From assembly GCF_035989305.1 (NCBI RefSeq), contig NZ_CP108514.1, forward strand, positions 8,412,501 to 8,476,500: a DNA stretch of 64,000 nt, given 5' to 3'. The position numbers and the translations under genes were made by a program. The notes under the pieces are model-generated. The model worked only from the letters and a program-made list of their open reading frames with translations. It searched no databases and was not told where the DNA came from. The DNA is from Streptomyces sp. NBC_01233. Its GTDB lineage: Bacteria; Actinomycetota; Actinomycetes; Streptomycetales; Streptomycetaceae. How positions within the stretch are numbered: the first letter of the stretch is position 1; every line of letters starts with the position of its first letter. Shown here piece after piece: positions 25,447 through 35,280 of this stretch.

Positions 25447-26706
25447 ATGAACGGCAACGGGGCCCCGCCGCGGGTGGGGGATGTGACCACGCCATCCGCG
25501 TCCACGGCCGCCACGCGGACCAGGCTGGAACGCGGTCGCGGCGCGCTCGGGCCGGCGCTGGAGCTCGTCCACACCGGCCGCGCCCCGACCCGCGCGGTCC
25601 TGACGGCCGAGCTCGGGGTCACCCGCGCCACCGCCGGAGCCGTCGCCGCCGAGCTGGAGGCACTCGGGCTGATCCGCGTCGACTCCCGCCCCGGCGGGGC
25701 CGGCGGCGCCCAGGGCCGCCCCTCGCACCGCCTCTCCGTGGCCGAGGACGGCCCGGTGGCCCTCGCGGCCCAGGTGCACTCGGACGGCTTCCGGGCGGCC
25801 CTGGTCGGCCTCGGCGGCCGCATCGTGGCCACCGCCCCCGGCAAGGTCACCGTCTCCGCCGACCCGGCCCAGGTGCTCGGCGCGGTCGTGGAGGCGGGCG
25901 CCGAACTGCTCGCGGACAGCGGCCGCCGCTGCGTCGGCGCGGGGCTCGCGGTCCCCTCGGCGGTCGCGGAGCCGGAGGGCACCGCGCTGAACCCGCTGCA
26001 CCTGGCCTGGCCGGCCGGTTCTCCCGTACGGGCCATCTTCGCGGAGTGCGTGAAGGCGGCCGGGATCGACGGCCCGGCCCTGACCGGGAACGACGTCAAC
26101 CTCGCGGCACTGGCGGAGCACCGGCACGGCGCGGGGCGCAGCGCACAGCACCTGCTGTGCGTGGCGACCGGGCACCGCGGGGTCGGCGGGGCCCTGGTGC
26201 TGGACGGCCGCCTGCACAGCGGCAGTTCGGGCCTGGCCCTGGAGGTCGGTCACCTCACCGTGAACCCCGAGGGGAGGGCCTGCCACTGCGGCGGGCGCGG
26301 CTGCCTGGACGTGGAGGCGGACCCACTGGCCTTCCTCACCGCGGCGGGCCGCAGCCCCGGCCCCGAGGTCTCGCTGCTCCAGCAGGCCCGCGACCTGCTG
26401 CGAGACGAACCCGCGGAGCCCGCGGTACGGGCCGCCACACAGGAGCTGATCGACCGGCTCGGGCTCGGCCTCGCCGGCCTGGTGAACATCCTGAACCCGG
26501 ACCGGATCATCCTGGGCGGCCTGCACCGGGAACTGCTGCACGCCGACCCGGAACGGCTGCGCGCGGTGGTCGCCGACCGCAGCCTGTGGGGGCGCAGCGG
26601 CGGCGTGCCGATCCTGCCGTGCACCCTGGACCACAATAGCCTGGTGGGCGCGGCGGAACTGGCCTGGCAGCCGGTGCTCGACGACCCGCTGGGAGCCTTG
26701 GCCTAG
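25447..26706 (+). CDS. ROK-family transcriptional regulator
   Basis: 419 residues. N-terminal winged helix (LELVHTGRAPTRAVLTAELGVTRATAGAVAAELEALGLI, about 38-75), then a ROK sugar-kinase-like domain with the zinc motif CHCGGRGCLD and the VGHLTVNPEG loop (E-x-G-H). ROK regulators sense sugars or phosphosugars and repress sugar uptake genes. The ATP site is degenerate, as is usual for regulators. No sugar operon adjoins it; the palindrome upstream of the alginate-lyase gene in this window is a conceivable but unproven target. Confidence 0.92.
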   Translation: MNGNGAPPRVGDVTTPSASTAATRTRLERGRGALGPALELVHTGRAPTRAVLTAELGVTRATAGAVAAELEALGLIRVDSRPGGAGGAQGRPSHRLSVAEDGPVALAAQVHSDGFRAALVGLGGRIVATAPGKVTVSADPAQVLGAVVEAGAELLADSGRRCVGAGLAVPSAVAEPEGTALNPLHLAWPAGSPVRAIFAECVKAAGIDGPALTGNDVNLAALAEHRHGAGRSAQHLLCVATGHRGVGGALVLDGRLHSGSSGLALEVGHLTVNPEGRACHCGGRGCLDVEADPLAFLTAAGRSPGPEVSLLQQARDLLRDEPAEPAVRAATQELIDRLGLGLAGLVNILNPDRIILGGLHRELLHADPERLRAVVADRSLWGRSGGVPILPCTLDHNSLVGAAELAWQPVLDDPLGALA

Positions 26707-26795
26707 GCCGGCCTAGGCCCTCTCCTCCGGAACCCTGCCGGATGCGGAACCCCACCGGGTGCGGGGCCTTGGCGGGCGGGGCGGGGCTGGTGGGT

Positions 26796-27344
26796 CTACC
26801 CGGGCCCGGCCCCGACCGGGGATGCCACCGGCACGCCCGTCCCGACGGCCCCCGGGTCGACGGCGACGAGCACCGTCCGCGCGGGTTCTCGTACGGGCCT
26901 GGTCTCGATCCGCACCGGCTGCGGGCGTGCCGCCTGGGCGGGAGCCGCCGTGAGCGAGAACCACACCACCTTGCCCGGCCCGTCGGACTGCTGCCGCGCG
27001 CCCCAGGACTCGCTGAGCGCGGCCACGAGGGCGAGGCCCCGTCCAGAGGTCTCCAGCGAGCCGACCTGCGCTTCGTGGAGCACCGGAAGCCGCGGATCGC
27101 TGTCGATCACCGAGACGGTGAGGCGCCCGAGGCGGAGTTCGATCTCGACGGTGCAGGTCTTGTCCGGCTGCGCGTGGCGATGGACGTTCGTGAGCAGTTC
27201 CGTCACGCCGAGCGCAGCCCGGTCTATGAGCGGATCGAGCTGCCAGTGGCGCAGCTGCGCTGAAACGATTCTGCGGATTTGGCCGATCCGCGACGGCAAG
27301 GCCTGCAGTTCGACGACGCAGTGCCTGCGGGAATGAGTGATCAC
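26796..27344 (-). CDS. SpoIIAB/RsbW-like ATP-binding protein (putative anti-sigma kinase)
   Basis: 182 residues. Single HATPase_c_2 domain: N-box [10 protein letters not shown] (49-58), G1 [12 protein letters not shown]2 [17 protein letters not shown]. The DHp domain of two-component kinases is absent. Streptomycetes encode dozens of these; known ones phosphorylate anti-anti-sigma factors or bind sigma factors. The last 50 residues are Pro/Val/Arg-rich and unlike the core. ATG 27344; divergent from the cysteine-synthase-like gene with 199 bp between. Confidence 0.88.
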   Translation of the reverse strand: MITHSRRHCVVELQALPSRIGQIRRIVSAQLRHWQLDPLIDRAALGVTELLTNVHRHAQPDKTCTVEIELRLGRLTVSVIDSDPRLPVLHEAQVGSLETSGRGLALVAALSESWGARQQSDGPGKVVWFSLTAAPAQAARPQPVRIETRPVREPARTVLVAVDPGAVGTGVPVASPVGAGPG

Positions 27345-27543
27345 GGCTGCGACTCCCCGACATGAGTGTTACGGGTGCTGCACCCTCGGTAATGCTCCAC
27401 CAGGGTCACCCACGGTGCCGCACAGTGCAACCGAACGCGATCGAAAGGGATGTGCATGGAAACCCAAAGCGAACGTTTGTGCAGGTGGGCGAGGTACATT
27501 GCGAAAGGAGGGGGCGAATTGCACCCATGAAGGAGCGCGGCGC

Positions 27544-28689
27544 ATGAGCACCACCGGCACCACCAGCAGCACCGGTACGACGGTCACCACCGTGGACGTC
27601 GACCGCAGCGACGCGGACTACCGCGCCTGGCTGAAGGAAGCGGTCCGCAAGGTCCAGGCCGACGCCAACCGCTCTGCGGACACCCACCTCCTGCGCTTCC
27701 CGCTCCCCGAGGCATGGGGCATCGACCTCTACCTCAAGGACGAGTCCACCCACCCGACGGGCTCCCTCAAGCACCGCCTCGCGCGCTCGCTGTTCCTGTA
27801 CGCGCTCTGCAACGGCTGGATCCGCCCCGGCCGCCCGGTGATCGAGGCCTCGTCCGGCTCCACCGCCGTCTCCGAGGCCTACTTCGCCAAGCTGATCGGC
27901 GTTCCCTTCATCGCCGTCATGCCGCGCACGACCAGCCCGGAGAAGTGCCGGCTCATCGAATTCCACGGCGGAGAATGCCACTTCGTTGACGACTCGATGA
28001 AGATGTACGAGGAGTCGGCGGAGCTCGCCGCGCGTACGGGCGGGCACTACATGGACCAGTTCACGTACGCCGAGCGGGCCACCGACTGGCGCGGCAACAA
28101 CAACATCGCCGAATCGATGTACCAGCAGCTGAAGCTGGAACGTTTCCCCGAGCCCGCCTGGATCGTGGCGACCGCCGGTACGGGAGGCACCTCGGCGACC
28201 ATCGCGCGCTACGTGCACTACATGCAGCACGACACCCGGATCTGCGTCCCGGACCCGGAGAACTCCTGCTTCTTCGACGGCTGGACCAACAACGACCCGA
28301 ACGCGAGCAGCGATTGCGGCTCGCGCATCGAGGGCATCGGCCGGCCGCGGATGGAACCGAGCTTCGTGCCCGGCGCCATAGACCGCATGATGAAGGTCCC
28401 GGACGCGGCGAGCGTCGCCGCCTGCCGCGCGCTGGAGACGGCGATAGGGCGCAGGGCGGGCGGCTCGACCGGCACCGGCCTGTGGAGCGCCCTGAAGATC
28501 ATCTCGGAGATGGTGGCGGAGGGCCGTACCGGCAGCGTCGTCACCCTGCTGTGCGACCCGGGCGACCGCTACCTGGACAAGTACTACTCCGACGAGTGGC
28601 TGGCGGCGCAGCGGCTCGACATCGCCCCGTACACGAAGACCATCGACACCCTGCTGACGACCGGGGTCTGGCGCGAGCCGTCGGCCTGA
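27544..28689 (+). CDS. PLP-dependent cysteine synthase family protein
   Basis: 381 residues. Fold-type II PLP enzyme: lysine in HPTGSLKHR (Lys76), substrate loop SSGSTAVS (103-110), phosphate-binding [11 protein letters not shown]. It differs from CysK/CysM in having a long [18 protein letters not shown] insertion and an extended C-terminus, features I associate with the mycobacterial L-cysteine desulfhydrase Cds1 group, so it may break down cysteine to H2S, ammonia and pyruvate rather than make it. ATG 27544 chosen for AAGGAG upstream; the frame is open to 27337 but that stretch is upstream DNA. Confidence 0.86.
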   Translation: MSTTGTTSSTGTTVTTVDVDRSDADYRAWLKEAVRKVQADANRSADTHLLRFPLPEAWGIDLYLKDESTHPTGSLKHRLARSLFLYALCNGWIRPGRPVIEASSGSTAVSEAYFAKLIGVPFIAVMPRTTSPEKCRLIEFHGGECHFVDDSMKMYEESAELAARTGGHYMDQFTYAERATDWRGNNNIAESMYQQLKLERFPEPAWIVATAGTGGTSATIARYVHYMQHDTRICVPDPENSCFFDGWTNNDPNASSDCGSRIEGIGRPRMEPSFVPGAIDRMMKVPDAASVAACRALETAIGRRAGGSTGTGLWSALKIISEMVAEGRTGSVVTLLCDPGDRYLDKYYSDEWLAAQRLDIAPYTKTIDTLLTTGVWREPSA

Positions 28690-28830
28690 CCGGGCCCGTG
28701 GCGGGAGCGGCCGGCCCGACCGGCCTGTGGCGCGACCGTGACCGTCCGGGGACGAAAACGCCCTGGGCGGAGCCGAGTCGGCTGGCTACGCTGTGCGGAC
28801 TTTTCAGCGCGGCGCAGCTTCGGGGGAGCC

Positions 28831-29616
28831 ATGGCGGGCATCGAGTACAACAGACCGGAACGGGACGCGCGTACACGGGCCCAGACCGGTGCGGCCGGGC
28901 GGCCGCAGCCGGTTGACCGGCCGGACCGGCCCCGGGCCGAGTCCCGGGCGGCGCAGCTGGAGTGTCCGCGCTGCCATCACCGCGACCAGGTGCGGGCCGT
29001 CCCCGCCATCTGCGTGAGCGGGCACACCAGGTACCAGGAGGACGATGGCGACCGGCGCGTCGGCGCCCGCGAGGTCGTCCCGCGGCTGGCCGAGGCGTTG
29101 GCCGTGGCCCCGCCGCCGCCGGTGACCGCGGGGCGGACGGCGCTGGGAGTGCTGCTGGTCCTGGTGTCGATCGGTACGTTCACCGGCGGCGCGCAGGGCG
29201 GGCACTGGTTCGCCGACGAGCCCGCGGCCGAAGTGAACCACGGGTCGATGACGCTGTGGGGCGGCGCGACGTGGGCCCCGGCGCCCGAGCCCGGGGCCGA
29301 GCTCCTGTTCCTGGCCTGGATCTCGGGTTTCGCCCTGCTGGGGGCGGTTCTGCTGATCGTCTCGACCGTGCGGGTCCAACGGGCGTTCCGGGCCCGGATC
29401 GCGGCCGGCCGCGACGCCGCCGAGGAGGTCTGGTCCCGCGGCTGGTGCTGCGCACGGTGCGCCGTGGTCCATTTCGGCACCGGGCCGGCGATGACCCTGC
29501 AGGAGTTCCGCAGAGCGGTCTGGGGCGCGGGGGGCTACGGAGAGCTGGCCGAAGTGCACCGTGCGACCGGCGCGGTGGCGGACCCGGCTACTGATCCGCC
29601 GCACGCCGGGCGGTGA
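28831..29616 (+). CDS. hypothetical two-TM protein with two zinc-ribbon-like Cys clusters
   Basis: 261 residues. A CPRCHH...C cluster near residues 50-67 and a second CCARC cluster near 210 flank two membrane helices (about 96-116 and 152-176). The second cluster is followed by VVHFGTGPAMTLQEFRRAVW. Both Cys clusters should be cytoplasmic if the two helices form a hairpin. I do not know the family. ATG 28831 has GGGGGAG upstream. Its end overlaps the convergent SRPBCC gene by 29 bp. Confidence 0.7.
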   Translation: MAGIEYNRPERDARTRAQTGAAGRPQPVDRPDRPRAESRAAQLECPRCHHRDQVRAVPAICVSGHTRYQEDDGDRRVGAREVVPRLAEALAVAPPPPVTAGRTALGVLLVLVSIGTFTGGAQGGHWFADEPAAEVNHGSMTLWGGATWAPAPEPGAELLFLAWISGFALLGAVLLIVSTVRVQRAFRARIAAGRDAAEEVWSRGWCCARCAVVHFGTGPAMTLQEFRRAVWGAGGYGELAEVHRATGAVADPATDPPHAGR

Positions 29617-30076
29617 GCCGCCCGTCCAGCGTGCGGACCGCCGTGCGGAAGGAGTGGCCCAGCCCCGGCCGGGCGGCGGTCAGGCCGAGGCGGAACGGGG
29701 CCGAGCCGTCCGCGGCGAAGGTCCAGCGGACGTGCGTGCCGGAGCCGGCCGGCGTCAGCCGCCACTCCTCCAGCAGCGCCCGTACTCCGGGGGCGTTGGT
29801 CGTGTCGACCCGGTACGCGTAGCGCTGCTCGGGATCCGCGGCCATGATCGTCTCCTGGAGGCGCACCCCGCCCATCAACCTGACCTCGCGGCCCGCGCCG
29901 CCGTGCGTGGGCCGGGCCAGGGTCACCGCCTTGAACCAGCTCGGCCAGCCCGCCACCTCCTCGGCGAGCGCCTGGTACACGGCCTCGGGCGGCGCCGCCG
30001 CCTCGGTGGCGAAGACCAGCCGGATCGGCGCGTCGTCGATGAAGTCCAGCCCCACCGGACGGAGTCGGCGAGCCAT
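29588..30076 (-). CDS. SRPBCC-family (polyketide cyclase-like) protein
   Basis: 162 residues with the helix-grip fold pattern: FATEAAAPPEAVYQALAEEVAGWPSWFKAV at the N-terminus, central GREVRLMGGVRLQETIMAADPEQRYAYRV strands, and a long C-terminal helix (GHSFRTAVRTLDGRLTAR). Such proteins bind hydrophobic ligands or act as cyclases or ATPase activators. No neighbour suggests a ligand. ATG 30076. Confidence 0.85.
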   Translation of the reverse strand: MARRLRPVGLDFIDDAPIRLVFATEAAAPPEAVYQALAEEVAGWPSWFKAVTLARPTHGGAGREVRLMGGVRLQETIMAADPEQRYAYRVDTTNAPGVRALLEEWRLTPAGSGTHVRWTFAADGSAPFRLGLTAARPGLGHSFRTAVRTLDGRLTARRAADQ

Positions 30077-30297
30077 GACGGTACCCCCTGGGACGAGGTG
30101 CGGGTCTGCGTGGGCGTCACCATAGCCGGGCGGCCCCGAGATGTCCGCTGCGATCCCGCGCAGATTCCCGTCCCGGATCCGGTCTCGGCACTTTCACCCC
30201 GCGTGGGGGATTCGTGCGGCGTGGGGCCTGGGCACGGGAGGCGGCACGCGGGATGCTGGAGTCGCGCCGATCCCGCCCCCCGCGAGCGGAGGCCGCT

Positions 30298-32661
30298 GTG
30301 CCGGACCGTCCCACGCCAGACCATCCCCTCGCCCTCGAACTCCTCGTCCACGGAGTCGCCGGCGCCGCCCCCGGCGAGCTGCTCGGCGACCCGCGCACCG
30401 TCCGCGTCACCGGAGACTCCACCGCCGCCGTCTTCCGCCGCACCGAGGACGCCGACGCCGAAGCGCACCCCGAGCGGTACGCCGGGCGGCCCGTCCCCGA
30501 GGCCTACTGCTGGTCCCGGCTCACCTCCGGCAACGGCGCCCGCGCCCTGTGGCTGCTGCTCCTGCCCTTCATGGTGGCCAACCTCGCCCACTGGGCCCGG
30601 CCCGCCACGCCCCCCGCCGACCCCGCCCCGCGCGCGGTGCGCACGTACGGGGTCCTCGTACGGATCCTCGCGCTCAGCCTGACCGTGCTGCTGATCGCGG
30701 CCGCCTGCGAGGTCGCGCTCGACCTGTTCGCCTGGCAGTGCGCGGGCTCCCGCACCTGCACCGGCTCCCGCTCCCGGCTCGGCTTCCTCGCGCCCGGAGG
30801 CGGCTGGTGGGCCCAGCCGGGGCGCCGCCTCGCCCTCGGAGCGCTGGTCCCCGCCGCACTGACCGGGCTGCTCTGGTTCCTTTCGAACCGCACCTGGAGC
30901 GCCTACGAGTCCCAGCCGCCGCCCGCCGGCTCCGCCGACCCGGACGCCGCCTCCGACACGGCGCCCGCGCTCGGCCGCCCGGGATTCTGGTACGGGCGCC
31001 GGATCGTGGCCCGGCTGCGCGCCGCGCACACCGCCGCCGGGCTGCTCACCGTGGCGGTGGCCGTCGCCGTGCCCACCGCCCGCTACGACCGGCGGGCCGG
31101 CGCCCCCGCCCTCGAAGCCCTCGGCTGGACCATCCAGGCGCTGCTCGCCGCCGGCGCCGTCACCGTGGCCTGGGTCGTCTGCAGGCGCGGCCGCTCCGAA
31201 GTCCGGGCCGACCACCGGCTCGACCGGGCCGCCGCCACCCTGCTGCCCGGCGCCGCCCTCGCCCTCCTCGCCGCCGTCCTCCTCCACGCCTGCTGGTCGC
31301 GCCCCGGCTGGGCCTCCACCGGACGGCTCCCCGGGGACTTCGCCTTCGGCCTGCTCATGCTGGGGCAGGGCTGCTGCGTGCTCGCCCTCGCCGCCGTGGC
31401 CCGGTCCCTGCACCGACGGGCCCCCGATCCGTCGGCCGCCCTGCACGGCCTCGGCGGGCCCGCCGTCGCCATGCTCGGCTGCGCGCTCGGCGGGGTGATG
31501 TCCGGCGGGGTCGCCCAGCGCGTCGCCGACTGGCTGGACGGCGGTGCCACCCCCGGGATGGCCGGCACCCCGCTGCCCGGGCCGCCGGTGCTGCTGTCCT
31601 GGCAGGCCGCGGTGTTACCGCCCATGCTCCTCGTGCTGGCCCTGCTCGCCGTCTGCTTCGCGGTGCGCGGTGCCCGCTCCCGGGCCCGGCTCGCCGCAGC
31701 CGTGGCCGCCGAGTACCCGGGAGAGGCGCCGGACGGGGCCCGCAGCCGCCGGATCGCCGGGGCGCGGACCGCGGCCGCGCTCACCGACTCCGCGCCCTGG
31801 TTCGTGGCGGCCGTCTCCGGGATCACCCTCGTGCTCGGCGCGGGCGCCCTCGCCGGAGCCTGGCTCAGCGGACAGGTGCCGGGCGAAGCGGCCCGCGGGA
31901 CCCAGCCGTTGCTGGAGGGCGCCGCCCGCGCTGCCCAGGACGCCGGGTCCTGGCTCATCGGACTCGGCATCGCCGTCTTCGTCACCTGGGGCCGCCGCGC
32001 CTACCGGGACCCCTCCGCCCGCCGGACCATCGGCATCCTGTGGGACGTCGGCACCTTCTGGCCGCGCGCGGCCCACCCCTTCGCACCGCCCTGCTACGCC
32101 GAGCGCGCCGTCCCCGACCTGACCTGGAGGATGGCCGGCTGGACCGGCCGCACCGGCGGCCGCCTGGTGATCTCCGGCCACTCCCAGGGAAGCGTGCTCG
32201 CCGCGGCGGCCGTCTGGCAACTCCCGCCGCCCGCCCGGCGCCGGGTCGCCCTGCTCACGTACGGATCCCCGCTCGGCCGCCTCTACGGCCGCTGGTTCCC
32301 CGCCTACTTCGGTCCCGGGCCGCTCGCCGCCCTGCACCAGGAGGTCGACTGCTGGCGCAACCTCTGGCGGGCCACCGACCCCATCGGCGGCCCGGCGCTT
32401 CCCGGGGCGGGGCAGGACGTGGACCGCGGCCCGCTCGCCGACCCGATCGCCTACGGACGCAGCTCCCGCCACCCGCTGCCCGCGCCGATCCTGGGCCACT
32501 CCGACTACCAGGCCGATCCGGCCTTCGCCGCCGAACGCGACGCCCTGCTCGCCCGGCTGGACGCGGCCGCACGGGGCGACGTACCCCCTCAGCGGGCCCC
32601 CGTCAGCAAGGAGCGGGCAGGGCCGGCAGGGCCGGGAGGTCCGCCGGGAACAGCAGGGTGA
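30298..32661 (+). CDS. large membrane protein with split alpha/beta-hydrolase signature
   Basis: 787 residues. Residues 5-20 (ALELLVHGVAGAAP) resemble the first strand and oxyanion loop of a lipase; about 12 hydrophobic helices follow between residues 80 and 560; then comes the nucleophile elbow ISGHSQGSVL (GHSQG, 627-631) and a downstream YGSPLGRLYGRWFP. So a hydrolase domain seems interrupted by, or folded around, a membrane region. GTG 30298 has GGAGG upstream. A TTA leucine codon (31615-31617) implies bldA-dependent translation. The 3' end overlaps the convergent AAA gene by 59 bp. Substrate unknown, likely a lipid or acyl ester. Confidence 0.72.
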   Translation: MPDRPTPDHPLALELLVHGVAGAAPGELLGDPRTVRVTGDSTAAVFRRTEDADAEAHPERYAGRPVPEAYCWSRLTSGNGARALWLLLLPFMVANLAHWARPATPPADPAPRAVRTYGVLVRILALSLTVLLIAAACEVALDLFAWQCAGSRTCTGSRSRLGFLAPGGGWWAQPGRRLALGALVPAALTGLLWFLSNRTWSAYESQPPPAGSADPDAASDTAPALGRPGFWYGRRIVARLRAAHTAAGLLTVAVAVAVPTARYDRRAGAPALEALGWTIQALLAAGAVTVAWVVCRRGRSEVRADHRLDRAAATLLPGAALALLAAVLLHACWSRPGWASTGRLPGDFAFGLLMLGQGCCVLALAAVARSLHRRAPDPSAALHGLGGPAVAMLGCALGGVMSGGVAQRVADWLDGGATPGMAGTPLPGPPVLLSWQAAVLPPMLLVLALLAVCFAVRGARSRARLAAAVAAEYPGEAPDGARSRRIAGARTAAALTDSAPWFVAAVSGITLVLGAGALAGAWLSGQVPGEAARGTQPLLEGAARAAQDAGSWLIGLGIAVFVTWGRRAYRDPSARRTIGILWDVGTFWPRAAHPFAPPCYAERAVPDLTWRMAGWTGRTGGRLVISGHSQGSVLAAAAVWQLPPPARRRVALLTYGSPLGRLYGRWFPAYFGPGPLAALHQEVDCWRNLWRATDPIGGPALPGAGQDVDRGPLADPIAYGRSSRHPLPAPILGHSDYQADPAFAAERDALLARLDAAARGDVPPQRAPVSKERAGPAGPGGPPGTAG

Positions 32662-35068
32662 GCTCGTCCGTACTGGGCTCCGACAACTGGGCCACCCGGC
32701 CCGCGTGCCGCTCCACCATCGACTCGAAGGTCTGGCGCGCGGTGCGGCCGTTGCCGAAGGCCGGACCCTTGGGGAGCTCCGTGAAATAGGTCAGCAGGGC
32801 CTCGGAGGTGCCCTCCCCGAGCCGGTACTCGTGCTCCTCCGCCTGCTGCTCCACGATCCTCAGCAGTTCCCCGGGCCCGTAGTCGCCGAAGGTGATGGTC
32901 CGGGAGAACCGCGAGGCCACACCGGGGTTGACGGTCAGGAAGCGGTCCATCTCCGCCGTGTACCCGGCGACGATCACCACCACCGCATCCCGGTGGTCCT
33001 CCATCAGCTTCACCAGCGTGTCGATCGCCTCGCGCCCGAAGTCCCGGCCCGAGTCCTCCGGGGCCAGCGCGTACGCCTCGTCGATGAACAGCACCCCGCC
33101 GCGCGCCCGCTCGAAGGCCTCCTGCGTGCGGATGGCCGTGGAGCCGATGTGCTCGCCGACCAGGTCCACGCGGGACACCTCGACCAGGTGACCGCGCTCC
33201 AGTACCCCGAGGGAGGCGAGGATCTCCCCGTACAGCCGGGCGACGGTGGTCTTGCCCGTGCCGGGGGAGCCGGTGAAGACCAGGTGCCGGCGCACCGAGG
33301 CCGCCTTGAGGCCCGCCTGCTGCCGCCGCCGGCCCACCTCGATCATGTCGGTGAGCGCGCGCACCTCGCGCTTGACGCTGTCCAGGCCCACCAGGGCGTC
33401 GAGCTGGCCCAGCACCTCGCCGGAACCCCGCACGCCCGCCGCCGCGCCGCCCTCCGGCCGGTCCGCCGCGGGCCGCGGTACGGTGGCGGGCGCCCGGGCC
33501 GGCTGCGGTACGGAGCTCTGTGCCGCCGTGACCGTACGGATCCCCGCCTGCGCCCCCGCGAGTCCGCCGCCCGAGGCCGACTGGGCAGCCAGGCGCGGGC
33601 CGGACTTGTCGCTCGTGCACTCCTCGGCGAGCGGCCCGTCCTCCGCGAACTCGTAGCCCCCGCGGGCACAGCGCTCGGTGTGGCAGCGGGTCAGCGTGGT
33701 GCGGCAGCCGTCCATGACGTGGAAGCCGAAACCGGAACTGCCCGTCACCCGGCAGGCCGTGAAGGTGCCGCGGCCGCCCGCCGACACGTAGAACCCGGCC
33801 TCGGCCGGGGAGGTGACCGTGCACCGCTCCAGAGCGGGATCGGCGCCCTTGGTGACGATCACGCCGGTCTGCACGGCGTCGATGGTGCAGTTGGCGAGCG
33901 TGCCGCCGCTGCCGTGGTCGCGGAACCACGCCCCGGTGGCCGCCTCGCGGATCCGGCAGTCGTCGAGCTGCGCGGTCGCCCCGTCGCTCACCGAGACGGC
34001 GGTGTTGCGCACCTGGGACAGGTCGCTGTCGACCACGTCGACGCGCGAGCCCCGGTCCAGCACGAACAGCGCGTCCGGCACGTCGTGCACCCGGCAGGAA
34101 TCGAGGGCGACGGTGGCGCCGTCACTGATCCACACCGCCGGATAGTCGCCCGTGCTGTCGTGGATCTCGCAGGACTCGGCGTCCACCCGGGTGCCCGGGT
34201 CCCACACCGACAGCCCGTTGCGGCCGAAGCGGCGGACCGTGGTGCGGCTGAGGGTGAGCACCGAACGGGACCTCAGGTCGACGGCGTTCTCCGGGATGTC
34301 GTGGATGTCGCAGCCGGCCAGGGTGAGGACCGCGTCGGTGTCGAGGGTGACCCCGTCGGCCGAGGTGCGGTGCACCGCGCAGTCGGTGAGCCGGGCCGTG
34401 GCGCGGGCGGCGATCTGCACCCCGGAGCCCTTGACCTCGTACACCTCGCAGCCCAGCGCCTCCAGGCCCGAGCCCTCGCCGGTGACCCCGATGCCCGCGC
34501 CCGTGGCGTGGTGGACGCGGCAGCGCTCCAGCCGGGGCCGGCCGCCGCCGCGCACCGAGATGCCGGTCTGCCCGGCGGCCACGACCTCGCACTCCTCGAA
34601 CACCCCGCCGCCGCCGTCCAGCACGGCGATTCCGACACCGGCCGGGTTCTCCACCGTGCACCGGCGCACGAGGGGCCGGGCTCCGGGGCCGCGTACCTCG
34701 ATGCCGGCCGCCGAGTGGGTGCTGACCCGCAGATCGGTGAGCTCGGGGCAGCCGTCCTCCACCAGCAGCGCGGGCGCCGCCCGGTCCTGGCCCTCCAGGT
34801 ACAGGTCCTGGACCACGGCCGAGGCGCGGACGGTCAGCGCGACCCCGTCGAGCGGGGCGATGCGCACCGACCCCAGCCCGCCCTCGGGCCCGCGCAGGGT
34901 GACGGCGTGGTGCAGTACCAGGTTCTCCCGGTAGGTGCCGGGGGCGACGGTCAGCACGTCCCCGTCTCCCGCGGCGGCGAGCGCGGCGGCCAGCGTCGGA
35001 TATTCACCGGAGCGGCGCCGCCACCGCGAAGACCCGCCGTGCGTCACCTGGACCGTGCCCTGAACCAT
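32603..35068 (-). CDS. right-handed beta-helix protein fused to a CbxX/EccA-type AAA ATPase
   Basis: 821 residues. Residues about 20-500 are a parallel beta-helix of about 20-residue turns (GIEVRGPGARPLVRRCTVENP, GISVRGGGRPRLERCRVHHA and so on, with pectin-lyase/NosD-like periodicity). A Gly/Ala/Pro linker follows, then at about 560-815 an AAA+ domain: LVGLDSVKREVRAL, Walker A GSPGTGKTT (about 599-607), Walker B VLFIDEAYAL, sensor, arginine finger in NPGVASRFSRTI. AAA domains of this type act as rubisco activase-like or type VII secretion-associated remodelling ATPases. No signal peptide, so the beta-helix is cytoplasmic and probably a scaffold or sensor. ATG 35068. Confidence 0.85.
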   Translation of the reverse strand: MVQGTVQVTHGGSSRWRRRSGEYPTLAAALAAAGDGDVLTVAPGTYRENLVLHHAVTLRGPEGGLGSVRIAPLDGVALTVRASAVVQDLYLEGQDRAAPALLVEDGCPELTDLRVSTHSAAGIEVRGPGARPLVRRCTVENPAGVGIAVLDGGGGVFEECEVVAAGQTGISVRGGGRPRLERCRVHHATGAGIGVTGEGSGLEALGCEVYEVKGSGVQIAARATARLTDCAVHRTSADGVTLDTDAVLTLAGCDIHDIPENAVDLRSRSVLTLSRTTVRRFGRNGLSVWDPGTRVDAESCEIHDSTGDYPAVWISDGATVALDSCRVHDVPDALFVLDRGSRVDVVDSDLSQVRNTAVSVSDGATAQLDDCRIREAATGAWFRDHGSGGTLANCTIDAVQTGVIVTKGADPALERCTVTSPAEAGFYVSAGGRGTFTACRVTGSSGFGFHVMDGCRTTLTRCHTERCARGGYEFAEDGPLAEECTSDKSGPRLAAQSASGGGLAGAQAGIRTVTAAQSSVPQPARAPATVPRPAADRPEGGAAAGVRGSGEVLGQLDALVGLDSVKREVRALTDMIEVGRRRQQAGLKAASVRRHLVFTGSPGTGKTTVARLYGEILASLGVLERGHLVEVSRVDLVGEHIGSTAIRTQEAFERARGGVLFIDEAYALAPEDSGRDFGREAIDTLVKLMEDHRDAVVVIVAGYTAEMDRFLTVNPGVASRFSRTITFGDYGPGELLRIVEQQAEEHEYRLGEGTSEALLTYFTELPKGPAFGNGRTARQTFESMVERHAGRVAQLSEPSTDELTLLFPADLPALPALPAPC

Positions 35069-35280
35069 GGTGCTGTCGTACCCCCACCCTCGTACTCGCG
35101 CTGCCCGATGCGACCGAAGCCACTGACGTCTGAAGCCACCGGAACCACTGAACTCACCGGATCCGCCGCAGCCGCTCCGTGTGGTTCAGCGCCGTGGGAA
35201 CGGCTGGGGCCACCGAAGCTGCTGGAGCGATCGATCCGGCCGCCCCACCGTAGCGCGCGCGGAGCCGAAGAGGTGCCAGG

